NCBI GenBank assembly: GCA_013396995.1
Contig: VWZP01001425.1
Location: 174,507-238,506, forward strand
Length of the DNA stretch: 64,000 nt
Direction of reading: 5' to 3'
DNA from: Dicaeum eximium
Taxonomy: Eukaryota > Chordata > Aves > Passeriformes > Dicaeidae
Shown: piece by piece, positions 37,936-48,960 of the stretch
Layout of the letters: each line of letters begins with the position of its first letter
Numbering within the stretch: the stretch's first letter is position 1
The notes under the pieces: model-generated
Seen by the model: only the letters and a program-made list of their open reading frames with translations
What the model was told of the DNA's origin: nothing
Database searches by the model: none
Program-made: the position numbers and the translations under genes

Positions 37936-37951
37936 CGTTGTCGTCATCATC
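37881..37951. repeat. Compound trinucleotide microsatellite (TTA)n-(GTT)n
   Basis: About 26 bases of TTA repeats (37,881-37,906) pass directly into about 28 bases of GTT repeats (37,907-37,934). The array then decays through GTC to ATC units ending near 37,951. It produces spurious homopolymer open frames (poly-Ile, Val or Leu). It is probably polymorphic. Confidence 0.95.
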
Positions 37952-40900
37952 TTCAGGATTCTTAAACTCTTGCCCCAGGCACAGTCCTGCAGACTCTGGT
38001 CCATGCTCTTCGTGGAGGCATCAGTTCTTTGCCCACCAGCCCCTGCTCCCAGGTGGGCCCTCCAGAGCCTCCTGACCCTCAGGTGGCTGTCAGTGTTGGA
38101 GAACATCTGCTCTGCCCACAACTGACCAATATTCTCCTCCCAGTCGCTAAAGCCTTGTTTAATTTCACCAGAGCTCAGCACTACGAACCTCTTAAGTGCT
38201 TCATGGTTCTTCGGTAACTTTCTCAAAATCCATCCTTTGAAGTAAAAACCGTGAAGATTTCTATGTTTTCTACTTCATATTTTCCACTTTGCCATCATCA
38301 TCTCGTTGTGGTTTTACATCAGAGCTATGACTTCTGAGTTTTACTACAATTTAAAGCTGAATATCCCAACTTTGTAACCATTTTCCTGCTCTCTTCAGCC
38401 TCCCCCACTCACGTCCTGCTGCCCACAGCTTCTGGTTTATTTTACTCATTACCTATTGCCCTTGTTTCTATTTGTCATCTGGGTTTTCCGTTTTAACTGC
38501 TGACTTTATATCACTGATAAACCGAGACTCCTTTCAGCTGAAGTTGTCACCTTTCTTCATTTGTCCAGTTGTCTTTTTAGACATTTAATATGTTTCTTTT
38601 GTGGTTTGGGTTGTTTCCCCCCTAAATCCGTCCTTATGATCAGTTTTCAGTGCCTTTTTTAGCTTTAGGAAATACCATGCCCACGTACTTTGGAACTGTG
38701 ATCGGCATAAGCAGGTTAAATAAAAGGTGAAAGTTCCTGAAGCCCTGGCTTTAGACTTCCAGATGGGAATTATTTGGTGTTAAACCTTGTGTCCTTTATT
38801 CTGTGTGCCTTCTGTAAAAACTCATTCTCCTTTCTGAATAGCTTATCCTAAATTTAGGGTAGAAAAGGAGGGTATAAAACTAGCAAAGGAAACTGTAATT
38901 TCAGATCTGAATTTAACAATGAAATGCAGAGTAGAAAAATGTGAAGAAAAAAGTGAATTGAACTTTAATTCAAATAATTAAATTTTGTTAATTCAAAATC
39001 TTATTTGAGAGTCCAGCTGTTTTTGCCTCCTGCTGAGAAACTGAGCTGACAATATCAAGTAGAGCAGTGGTGACATTTGGGATAATTCCTTCCCAGAGGC
39101 ATTGCAGAGAGCGAAGCCGGTGGTGATGGTGGGATTGGAATCACAAACAGAGTTTTTGATCGACTGAGTGAGAGATGAGCTCAGCTCACCTAGCAAAAGC
39201 CATAGTTTTGCTGAAAACCAACTGAGGTTTTTAATTCTTCTGAAGGAAAAACTTCTCTTAAGCTTAATTAAGTTATAATTAGCTGGAGCCAGTTGAGCTG
39301 CTTTTCCTCCAAGATCACGGGTTCCAAGCTGAGGCGGTGGGTGTGGATCCAGAGTGGGCAGTTGGTGCTCACGGGGCCGTGGCGTGGGAACCCCGCGGAG
39401 CCAGGCCCAGATCTCCGTTCCACGGAGGGGCAGTCACGCAGGGGCAGCTGGGCTGGGCTGATTCCCTTTCGATTCATGAACACACACACATACCCTGGAT
39501 GTTCAGAAACCTGCACTGCTTATTTTGGACTACGTTTTCTTTGTGTACATTTCCACGTCTTTGTATAAAAACTGCCTGCGCCATATGCCAGGACTTTGGA
39601 GATTAAATCTGAGCTGTGCAGCAGAACGTCTGTGCCGCGTGTATAGTTTGTGGTTTTCGTTAAAGTCACAGTGCCAACACCCCCTGTATTTACAATTCCA
39701 GGAATAACCATGGAGTTAGTAGGAATATCTGTTTCATCGTGCATGAGACTTGTCAGCTGGCACTTACACGAGTAAGCTGCTGCTAAAGGGAATGGACTTT
39801 GTGCTTTCTTGTTTAAAGATGTGGCACAAGAGTTGCAGATAATATTTAATTGACTGACTGTTCTTACAAGGCCTTTCTTGATCCCTCTGGAAGAGATTTT
39901 GTTTATTCTCTATGTCATACACATCCAGTCCCTGAGCAGGCAGGGGGAGGTGAGGAGCAAGCTTGAGACAGAAGCACGTAGGTTCAGTTTCATGGCTAAA
40001 TACTCCAAATTTTCACCCAGATAATTTTACAATCTTTTATTTCTTTCACTTTTATTTTGGTAATTTTCAATTGGACTCATGTCTCTCCAAAAATGTATGA
40101 TTTGGGAGCACAGAGGCCATTGAGCTTCAGGAGGAGTTGAGCTGTTCAGGCCCTGTTGATGCAGGAAGGTTGCACATCCTGTACCAGTATAGTTCTACTC
40201 GTGATCGCTCCATCCAGAATAATTGGCTTTTTTGGCTTAGTTTAACTTCTCCAAACCACTGGCTCTTTAACTATAGTCTCTAGAATTCCATTAAACAGTG
40301 AAATTTATGAATGAGTCAGCTCTGTGTGGTTGTGCAAGGTGACTCGAAGGAATTCCAATAATGGTAGTGGTTTCTTGGTCCTAACTTTAAGAACCATTAA
40401 ATGAAATAAAATAAAATAAAGATGTCCTTATTCCAAATTAAGGGCATTTGGGGGGTTACAGCTGGGTATGTTTAAAGTTCATGCCTTGGTTTTTATTAAC
40501 ATAGGCCCCATCTCATTAAGGAAATCCAATCAGAATTACTCTGCACCTCTTACAGTGCAGAGCCACACCCACACCCTTTAAGAAACAAGAATGACGCAAA
40601 TATTGAGATTATGTAGAATATTTTAGATCTTAATTTTGAAAGATAGGCACACTTATTCCATTTAATAATAGTTAAATTGCAATATTGGCTATATGATTCT
40701 GAAATTCTTAAGTGACAGCAACAAAAAAATTAATGCCATTATTCTACATCAACTGACCATTCAGGGGGGATGAGGTCCTATTTTTTTTTGATGTTCAGAA
40801 ACCAGATTTTTATGCTTATGACAGCTCAGTGTTGTAGCATGATCCTCAACAAAGAAAGCTGAATATATTTTTCCCTCTAATAACAAAGTCTTTTAGACTC

Positions 40901-42510
40901 TGAAATATCTTCCCAGAATAGTCCTAAAAAGGAGCAAACTTCATCACTGAGACAAATTCAGCATCTTTTTCCACATCACTCTCAGTTGTAGCCAGGTTTG
41001 GGGATTTATTTAATGATTCGTAGGCTTCCTTTTGTGTCCTTTGGTGGGAATCCAGGTCTTGTCCAGAACCTTCTCTACTCAGAACTGCCAGGTGCTCATG
41101 GAGGAGCCTCTTGTAAGGCAGAGGATTCTCCTGAACCAGGTGCTGCAGACACTGAAACACCCCGAGGCTTCGCTGTTCTCACCCTCCAGAGTCCCAGACC
41201 ACAGCTTCCCTCCAGAACAGCTACATTCAAAAGGCTGCTCTCTGCAGCTCTCACTCCTCATTCAGTTCTCTGCGGGCTTGAAATCCCAGTTGTGATCTCT
41301 GCTTTCCTGCTCTGTTTTCCACATGGATGCAGCACTGCTGGCTGTAAGTGGAGAGGAGGAAGCATTTCCCCGATCACCCGCCCTGGACCGCTGCCTGGGT
41401 GTTTTTCTGCGTAGATGGTTTTGGCAGTGTTCAGATGACTGAAAATGGAGACCTTACATTTCTGTGGTTGCAGTGTAGTCCTGGATATGCCACCACATTC
41501 TTATTCTTAGCACTCTAAAAGCACTGAGACACCACAGCCCAGATCAGTGTTTCACTACACAGACACCTGAACTCGCTTAACCGACCGTGTGTGTTTATAA
41601 GGAGTGAGCCAGAATCACTGGGCTGTGAGGAGCTAAAATTTCACTCCCTGTCTTGTGGAGTTTTAGTTTAAATAGCTACAACAGATGACTCTTGGGGAAA
41701 ATCACTGCCCTCATGCTGCAGGAGCATTGAGGAACCATCCACAGCTCAGGAGGCAGCAGGTGGCACATCCAGGGCCTGAACCACACCTTTGCCACAGAGA
41801 CCTTGACCTTCTGTACCAGTTCTGCACTAAAACCAGAAAGAACAAAAAACCCAACCCCCTTCAGAACTTTTCAGAGGACACATGCAGGGGCTTCATATAT
41901 TTAAGTATTAGGTTTTGGGTGTTAAAAGCTTTGCAAGCTGTATTTCAATAACTGAGAATGATACGGCTTAGAAAATTGAGCATGTGAGTCCTGTTCTGTA
42001 CAAAACAGTTGGTTTTTTCTGTTTCCCAAAAGAATGCCTTAAAATGCACCTGTTTATTTGTTATGGATATAATAAAGTTACAGGTTTAGTTGCAGGATTT
42101 TCTGTTGTTTTGCAGTTGTTTAGGTGGCTGTGCTGGGTTGACGGGATGTTTGGGAGCAGGGGAGGGCAGAACCAGAGTTGTGGCAGGAGGCTGAGGGAGC
42201 CCAGGGCAGCACAGGGCTGTTGGCTCAGCGCCTTTTACCCATTGTGGTCCTGCCTGCTGGGGCTCTGCAGATGGGCACATCATGGAATTACAGATTTAGG
42301 AATGAGAATGTGCTTGTTTGGGATGTACTGATAACTGGAGCAGAATTCAGTGGCAGGTGAGACCCAGCACCTGCCACCTTCTCTCTGCCCAGTACAAAGC
42401 CATATGGACCATGTGGTCTCACAGCCAACAATTCCAAGTGTGTTAGACACCACAAAGGCAGGACAATCAGATTTTAGATTAATAGCATATGAATGAAATG
42501 TCCTTCAGCT
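37952..42510. other. Long unique non-coding interval, no gene seen
   Basis: About 4.6 kb, AT-rich overall (for example 38,800-39,000, 39,820-40,110 and 40,360-40,760), with a GC-richer patch at 39,310-39,460. Small simple repeats are present: (CA) at 39,481-39,492 and AAATA-type at about 40,398-40,420. A minus-strand frame at 40,924-41,160 (78 codons) has a charged, protein-like composition but no family match or splice evidence. No transposon or RNA gene was recognised. Confidence 0.5.
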
Positions 42511-42755
42511 GCAGGAGAGTAGATTTATATTAGATGCTGGAAAAAAATTCTTCCCTGTGAGGGTGGTGAGGCCCTGGCACAGGGTACCCAGAGCAGCTGT
42601 GGCTGGGTCCCTGTGAGTGTCCAAGGCCAGGCTGGATGGGGCTTGGAGCAGCCTGGGATAGTGGAAGGTGTCCCTGCCCATGGCAGGGACTGGAATAGGA
42701 TGATCTTTAAGGTCCCTTCCACCCCAAAACTTTCCGTGATTCTATGATTCCATTA
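42511..42755 (+). mobile_element. CR1 LINE 3'-end fragment (copy 8)
   Basis: The blocks are 'gcaggagagtagattta', 'aattcttccctgtgagggt', 'gaggccctggcacagggta', 'agagcagctgtggctggg', 'gtccaaggccaggctggat', 'gtgtccctgcccatggcag' and 'ttaaggtcccttccacccc', with the tail 'gtgattctatgattcca'. It is about 245 bp, 5'-truncated and + oriented. It is the last recognisable transposon in the window; nothing similar follows in the remaining 21 kb. Confidence 0.92.
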
Positions 42756-45724
42756 TAATCTGAGAGAATTCAAAATGGCAAGAGAATCCTTGAAGACTGT
42801 CAAGAAGTGAGGCAGGTAAACACCACAGGGCCTTATGGGAGGACTGATACAGCCTCTTAATAGGGAATAAAATGGGCTGTTGTTTCTATAAGTGTGGTTT
42901 TGGTGTCCATTTGGGAGGACATTGCTGTGAGAGCTGCGGGGGCTTAGAAACCCTCCAACCCAACCGCTCCTCTCTGGCAGCCTGACTTTGCCTGGGTTTC
43001 TAAGGAGAAATAGTACTTTATACGGGATCAGCTGGTAGAACAGAAAAAAATGGGCATGCTCCTGAGATCAGAGTTTGGCAATCAGTTCTGAAAATTGTAT
43101 TTTTAAATCCAGTGGAGTGTTGTCACGGTTCAAATGCTCTTGTTACTTAAGCTTTACCACCTGAATGCTGAGCACAAGAGCTGCTTAACACAGTCCTCTG
43201 AGTCTCTACACCTTTGATTTTACCCTAAAACACTTGGATATTCCAACTAAAATGTGAAGCATCGTGCTTTTTGCTGTTACTGTTCCTTATAGGAGGGGTA
43301 GGATTAAAAATGTGTATATGCAAAAATGATCAAATACAGTGTAGGCAAGTTCAGCCATTTAATAATGTGTTGATAAAAGTTACTTCATCCTTTGGGGATG
43401 GAGAAGTTGGAAATATCTGTATGTTCAGATGCTGATAGGACCTGTTTGGCTACTTTGGATCATTCAGAAAATCAGGATGCCAGAAAGAGAATAACTGGGA
43501 GGGGGCAATGAGGCCTCTGGTTTGTTTCTACCTCTTTGTCAGGTATCAGCTTTAATTCCTTGTTTATATTTGGTGCTTTCAAAAGCCTAGATTTCATTTC
43601 CCTGCCTTAGCTGACCCTTACCCCTTGCTCTGAAGCTTTTTGTTTGTAATTTGTTTCACAGGGTTTAGTAAGTGTTTCAGCCTGCTCTGTGGACTGATGT
43701 CACTGACTCTGGCTGGTTGTGATGGGGACAGGATGGTTTGGGACAGGAGCAATGGACATGGTCACACTGGGACCTGTTCAAGGTGCTGTGGGACACACTG
43801 GTGCTCAGTGAGAGAGCTTGGTGTGCTCTGGGAGTCTCGTTTCAAACCCCACCAACGTTCTGGACTATATATATTTATATAACTTACATTGTTTCAGTGT
43901 GTAATGGCAGTTACATGTATCTCATCAAATTTCTTTCACTGAATCCCACTGTCTTGCCAGCAGCTGCTCACATTAACCTTTCACAAGAATGTCTCTGAAC
44001 GTGCAGGAAAGCCCAGTTGCCTTGGACAGCTCAAGAATTGCTGTGGCTCTCATGTGCTCTTAAGAATTCTCTCAAATCCCTCCAGTGGCTGATTTTGTGA
44101 ATCCCTGACCATAAACCACCCACCCCCTCAGCTCAGCTCCATGGAAGGCACCCTTGGCTCGGCCAATTGCTGTGAACGGCTCAATCCTGTTCTGTATTTA
44201 CCTTGAGGATGTTATTTATCATTGATCCCCATTCTCAGCAATGTCTCCCATGTGCACTCAGCTGCTTTGCTGCAGAAAATTAATAATACTTGAGTCCTAA
44301 TTCTGGTAGGGGCTCCCCTGGCAGCAGCGGCTGCAGGCTCTGCCTGAGCCTTGCTGGTGCCAGATGGGCTCTGCAGCCCCTCAAAGGTCAAGTTGAAAAT
44401 GCCTGTCCGTAAAAACTGACTCAGAGAAGGCAAAAGCATCTGAAAGAGCAGCTCAGCTCAGTTTCTGTAAAATCTGATCTCCCAGGAGCCAATGTACATT
44501 GTGGGGTTGGTTTGTGTCCGCCCAGCAGGGACCTGGAGGGGACCCTCTCCAGGAAGTCTCACCTCTTACCCTGGAAATGTTGTGGGAATCAGCTCGGAGT
44601 GTGGAGGGCGTGTGCTGGAGGAGCGGAGGGAGCAGGGATTGAGAGAAAGTAGATTTTTCCACTGTATTCATCTTTACCCCAAGATCCCACATGGCACCGT
44701 ATTTACAGAACGCAGAATCCTGGAATGATTTCAGGTGTTCTGCCACCCTTTCACGTGGCCCTGTGAGGATGGTCTCACAATGCAGCAGGTCCCTTTGTGT
44801 TTCCATCATGCAGTCCCTGTTATCCACCATGTTGGGTGTTTTCAGCCCTGCTCACATCTGATGTAAATGTGGAGCAGTGCTACTGGAAACGTTTGGGACA
44901 GGGTTTGTCCCACAAGGCCTCAGCCTGATCTTATCTGAGATGTTTCACACCTTTCCTTTTTTCTGACCGTTAGCAGTAGTGGGGGAAAAATATTATTTTT
45001 TTTATTTTTCTAAACCAGATTTCACTCAAATAATAAATAAGAACATATTAACCCAGCATGCTTTAATGCTCCAAATCTGAATCTAAAGACTAGAGAGAGC
45101 ACAAACATACCATTAAAAAAGCGTGTGCGGTTCTTCCTCCTGCCCAGCCTCTCCCCCATCGCGCACGCAAGCTGTCTCTTTAATAATGCAAAGGAGCAGT
45201 AAATTTCAAGCTGAGGATGGGCAATAACAAGGAGAGTTATTTCCACAATGCCCCAGTGTCAGCCCCTGGCTTAGGCGCACACCTTATTAGTTCTAACAGG
45301 CTGGTTAGCATTGGGTCACCTCTGCGGCTCCGCTCCCCGCAGGGTCACCCGGCTCCAGGCGGCATTTGGGGAGGGGGAAGGGAGGCGAGATTTACACATT
45401 CTCTTCTCACCCGGCATTTTTAGCACTGGTTATTTTTATTTACACAGCCCCCCTTCACCTCTTGCTCCTTGCCTTTCTCTCGCTCCCTCTCCCAAAACCT
45501 GTGTAAATTCTAGTGGTGGGCAAACCCCTCCCTGTGAGTGTGGACAGAGGAACTCCTTGGAATGGGGAGTTCCTCTGCTTCTCTTCAGAAGAGAAATAAT
45601 TCCAATTAATCATCCTGGGCGTCTGTATGGACAAATAACAATATCCATAAGCCAGTGTTGATGAAAGCAAGCCCAAGGTGGTTGCATCCCAATTAATCAT
45701 GATGGTAGCATGTCTGCAAGTGAA
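42756..45724. other. Unique non-coding sequence, no gene seen
   Basis: The composition is mixed. The 43,080-43,440 part is AT-rich. Small CpG-containing patches are at about 45,117-45,170 and 45,317-45,365. No exon, RNA gene or transposon is supported, and the open frames are short and overlap on both strands. Confidence 0.5.
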
Positions 45725-45741
45725 CACACACACGTGTGAGA

Positions 45742-45785
<44 letters not shown>
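45725..45785. repeat. Compound dinucleotide microsatellite (AC)-(GT)n-(GA)n
   Basis: A short AC run (45,725-45,733) is followed by about 11 GT units (45,742-45,764) and then by GA units with one interruption to about 45,785. AC and GT on the same strand are complementary, so the left part could form a hairpin. It is probably length-variable. Confidence 0.95.
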
Positions 45786-45989
45786 TGGGCAATGCCTCAC
45801 TCCTCTCACTTTCTCGAGGCCACAGCAATTGTCTGTAGGATGGTTCTTTAAAGTGAGCTAACCCAGGGATGTGTTTAAATGAATGTTCATTTTTTCCCTA
45901 ACTGGAATGTAGGAGAAGCTGCCCATTATGGAAATGCACAGGCAGTTGTGGCCCTCTCCTGGCCCCCTCCCCCACCCGCCAGCTCCCAT
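45786..45989. other. Unique spacer, nothing recognised
   Basis: About 200 bases of mixed sequence, C-rich near 45,957-45,987, with no supported feature. Confidence 0.5.
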
Positions 45990-46260
45990 CCAAAAATGAA
46001 TGCAAAGAAATACTATTAGGCTGTCTGGTTATGTATTTTTTATGAGGCCATACAAGACACTGCCTGACCTCGTCCAGCTCATGTTATAACCACATTGAAG
46101 ATGCTTTTCATTTGGGTTCTGCTTTTCAGCCTGGGTGACCTCTATTAAATAAAAAAAAAAAGAAAAAAATGGCCTAATATGTGACCCCTGGGACGAGTTG
46201 CTTCAAGGATTACATTTAATTCATATGATAATATTGAAATATAATGTTTCTGTGTCTAAT
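45990..46260. promoter_or_regulatory. Candidate conserved non-coding block
   Basis: This AT-rich, transposon-free block precedes the CpG-rich zone. It includes 'gttatgtattttttatgag', 'tttaattcatatgataata' and the POU-like 'atgaatgcaaagaaat' near 45,997. A poly-A tract at 46,149-46,169 interrupts it. The regulatory call rests only on motif density and its position about 1.1 kb upstream of a CpG island. Confidence 0.25.
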
Positions 46261-46560
46261 GTTTTGGATGTTTTTCTTTCTTCTTTATTTCAGGAATCCT
46301 TTGAGTCTTGTTGAGGATTTTCTTTTTCTTTTTTCTTTTTGGAGGGGAGAGAACAAATAGCTCATGCTCGGTGGGCAGATTCTTAAAAATGATCTTTTTT
46401 TCCCTTGGAAAGCCAGTGTGAACACAACAGCCTGCTCTTCCCCTTGCTTTGAAGGAGAAGAGGAGAAACAAAGGCAGGGAAATTATTTTTTGTAAGAAAA
46501 CGTGTCTGGCTCGTCAAAATCCAGCCCCACGCCTTGTTTTGGCGTTTGCTTACCCAGTTG
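46261..46560. other. Unique spacer, T-rich
   Basis: The T-rich segment 46,264-46,340 includes a polypyrimidine run ending '...tttatttcag' at 46,291. That resembles a splice acceptor, but the following frame closes quickly and resembles nothing known. No gene is called. Confidence 0.4.
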
Positions 46561-46800
46561 ATAGGGAGTGACCTGCTTTCCTGGCCGGGGGGGCACGGGC
46601 ACACCCCACTGTGCCTCCCTGCTCGCCTCCAGCTCCCATTGTCTGCTCGCACACGCAGTTGGGGCACGGACACCCCGCTCGGCGCTGCCCGGGCTGGAGC
46701 ATCCCCATCCCAGCCTGTCTGACACACAGCGCCTGGTTCAGGGCGTGTGACTTCGGAGAAATGCACTCCGGGCTGGAACACCGCTCGCGACGCTTCAGCT
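46561..46800. other. CpG-rich patch
   Basis: About 17 CpGs in 240 bases by eye, with high GC, against a CpG-poor background. It forms the left shoulder of the larger CpG-rich zone. No TATA box or exon is evident. Open frames in several phases on both strands simply reflect low stop-codon frequency in GC-rich DNA. Confidence 0.6.
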
Positions 46801-47340
46801 CAGGAGCACATCTGCTTTTGCCAATCGCAAAAATAAATTTGACTCTTTCCTAAATATTCCACGTACGAAAAACATTCAAGAAAGTGCATTATTTCCTCCC
46901 CATCCTCGCACTGAAATCATGTTTCCAGGTGTACTGGGGAATTCAGCCATCAGTCAGCAATCCGAGCCGAGAGCTTGCACTGGGAAGCAACGAAGCTCTT
47001 AATCATTCTCGGTAATGACATGTTTGGAAAAAAGTGCCACACGTGTGCACCGTGTATTTTCAGCAAACATCTAATGCGAGGGTGTGAAACAGTGGCTGCG
47101 GTGCACGGTGTGCTTGTGCAAGGGCTTCCCTCCCCTCTTCCTCCTCCTGCTGCTGCTCCAGCCCGGCTGCGCTGCCCCGCTCACAAAAGCCGTGTCCTTA
47201 GAACAATGGGCCTGTGCTCCTGGACACCCGTCCCGGCACACGCGGTGCTGCTTCTGGCACGTTTGCAAGGGGATACACAACCCTGATTATTATTGTTTTG
47301 TTTTCCTTTTCCCCACTGCGAGTGGAGCTGTGAAATAGTA
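46801..47340. other. Transition into CpG island, no gene seen
   Basis: An AT-rich part (46,801-46,940) is followed by a mixed to GC-rich part with scattered CpGs (47,040-47,260). Short frames on both strands show no domain. Confidence 0.45.
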
Positions 47341-47827
47341 AAATGAATTTGTGCAGGAACAGCCCTGGAGCAGCCCTGGGGTCGGAATAGTGCGGTCGGT
47401 GCCGCGTGCTTAGGGCTGAGCCCGGTCCCCGCCGTCGGGGAGCTCCCGACGCGCCCCATAGCGCTCGCCCTCGTGGGCAACTCCGGGGGGCTCGGCCGGA
47501 GGTGAGGGCTCAGAATCGCGGCCCCGCTGCGTTTATTCGTGTCATAGGCTGAACCTCGACAGTTTTTGGCGAAAACCTAATTAGCGCCAGGTCTGGGGCC
47601 TGCGTTACGCGTATATGTGCGGCGGCGTTTTGAGTGCGATATTAAAAAGATATCCAGGCTTTGGGTTGCCTTTTGTAAGGCATGGAGCTGTGACCCTCCC
47701 TCCGCTGCTCCCTCCCCCCGGAGCCCCAGACTTCGCCGTGCCCTGGCTGCGAGCTTACATGGAGTTGTCTTTTTTTATTTTTTTTATAAACCCAGTCACA
47801 ACACGGGAAGAGGAGGAGGAGGAGGAG

Positions 47828-47828
47828 N
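47828..47828. other. Single ambiguous base at end of GAG run
   Basis: The N follows directly on a run of GAG trinucleotides (about 47,807-47,827). It likely marks an unresolved or collapsed simple repeat at a contig join. Confidence 0.85.
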
Positions 47829-47838
47829 TGATGTGAAT

Positions 47839-47846
47839 ATGCAAAT
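47839..47846 (+). promoter_or_regulatory. POU octamer motif in CpG island
   Basis: A perfect ATGCAAAT octamer lies 55 bases before the gap, within 'tgaatatgcaaatgggcgg'. Octamers are bound by POU-family factors and are common in core promoters and developmental enhancers. Its place inside the CpG island makes chance occurrence less interesting to dismiss, but binding is not shown. Confidence 0.5.
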
Positions 47847-47900
47847 GGGCGGCCGGGCGCGTCACACGTGCGGCTGCTCCCCCTCCCCTCGCTCCCCTCC

Positions 47901-48785
47901 NNNNNNNNNNNNNNNNNNNNNNNNNNNNNNNNNNNNNNNNNNNNNNNNNNNNNNNNNNNNNNNNNNNNNNNNNNNNNNNNNNNNNNNNNNNNNNNNNNNN
48001 NNNNNNNNNNNNNNNNNNNNNNNNNNNNNNNNNNNNNNNNNNNNNNNNNNNNNNNNNNNNNNNNNNNNNNNNNNNNNNNNNNNNNNNNNNNNNNNNNNNN
48101 NNNNNNNNNNNNNNNNNNNNNNNNNNNNNNNNNNNNNNNNNNNNNNNNNNNNNNNNNNNNNNNNNNNNNNNNNNNNNNNNNNNNNNNNNNNNNNNNNNNN
48201 NNNNNNNNNNNNNNNNNNNNNNNNNNNNNNNNNNNNNNNNNNNNNNNNNNNNNNNNNNNNNNNNNNNNNNNNNNNNNNNNNNNNNNNNNNNNNNNNNNNN
48301 NNNNNNNNNNNNNNNNNNNNNNNNNNNNNNNNNNNNNNNNNNNNNNNNNNNNNNNNNNNNNNNNNNNNNNNNNNNNNNNNNNNNNNNNNNNNNNNNNNNN
48401 NNNNNNNNNNNNNNNNNNNNNNNNNNNNNNNNNNNNNNNNNNNNNNNNNNNNNNNNNNNNNNNNNNNNNNNNNNNNNNNNNNNNNNNNNNNNNNNNNNNN
48501 NNNNNNNNNNNNNNNNNNNNNNNNNNNNNNNNNNNNNNNNNNNNNNNNNNNNNNNNNNNNNNNNNNNNNNNNNNNNNNNNNNNNNNNNNNNNNNNNNNNN
48601 NNNNNNNNNNNNNNNNNNNNNNNNNNNNNNNNNNNNNNNNNNNNNNNNNNNNNNNNNNNNNNNNNNNNNNNNNNNNNNNNNNNNNNNNNNNNNNNNNNNN
48701 NNNNNNNNNNNNNNNNNNNNNNNNNNNNNNNNNNNNNNNNNNNNNNNNNNNNNNNNNNNNNNNNNNNNNNNNNNNNNNNNNNNNN
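47901..48785. other. Assembly gap, 885 Ns
   Basis: A run of 885 N is flanked on both sides by very GC-rich, CpG-dense sequence. Loss of such cores is a known weakness of short-read avian assemblies. Open frames that appear to cross the gap are artefacts of reading N as any codon. Confidence 1.
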
Positions 48786-48960
48786 GTGGGTGGCTCCCCC
48801 CGCGTCGCTGATTGATGTCAGGGGTCAACAGGATCCGGCTTTCCTGGCGATGATGATGGTGATGGTGATTGCGATGATTACACTCATCATTAGTGGGAAT
48901 TTGAATTTTGCGATGGTCAAGGCTGGGCGGGGGCACGACCCCCGCGCCCGGGAACTTAAG
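48786..48960. promoter_or_regulatory. CpG island, right part
   Basis: GC-rich sequence continues after the gap ('ccccccgcgtcgctgattg' and 'cacgacccccgcgcccggg' among others). Between these lie a PBX-like TGATTGAT at 48,809-48,816, an 'aggggtca' nuclear-receptor-type half site at 48,820-48,827, and an impure GATGGT repeat (48,847-48,880). It is the continuation of the island that begins at 47,341. Confidence 0.6.

Larger units (their letters stand above)
47341..47900. promoter_or_regulatory. CpG island, left part, cut by assembly gap
   Basis: GC is high and CpG is not depleted: about 33 CpGs in the roughly 260 bases at 47,380-47,640 by eye count. Visible elements are a 7-bp inverted repeat (CGTCGGG at 47,433-47,439 with CCCGACG at 47,445-47,451), a GAG run ending at a single N (47,828), and a perfect POU octamer ATGCAAAT at 47,839-47,846. 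Vertebrate CpG islands usually mark promoters, so a transcription start is likely here or in the gap. No TATA box or defined exon is seen, and the direction is unknown. Confidence 0.7.

Noticed and set aside
37856..38125. Poly-Ile/Val 'membrane protein' frame
   Set aside because: The hydrophobic run is the TTA/GTT microsatellite.
46264..46330. Splice-acceptor-like polypyrimidine tract ending in CAG
   Set aside because: The following frame closes within a short distance and matches nothing. Such tracts are common by chance.
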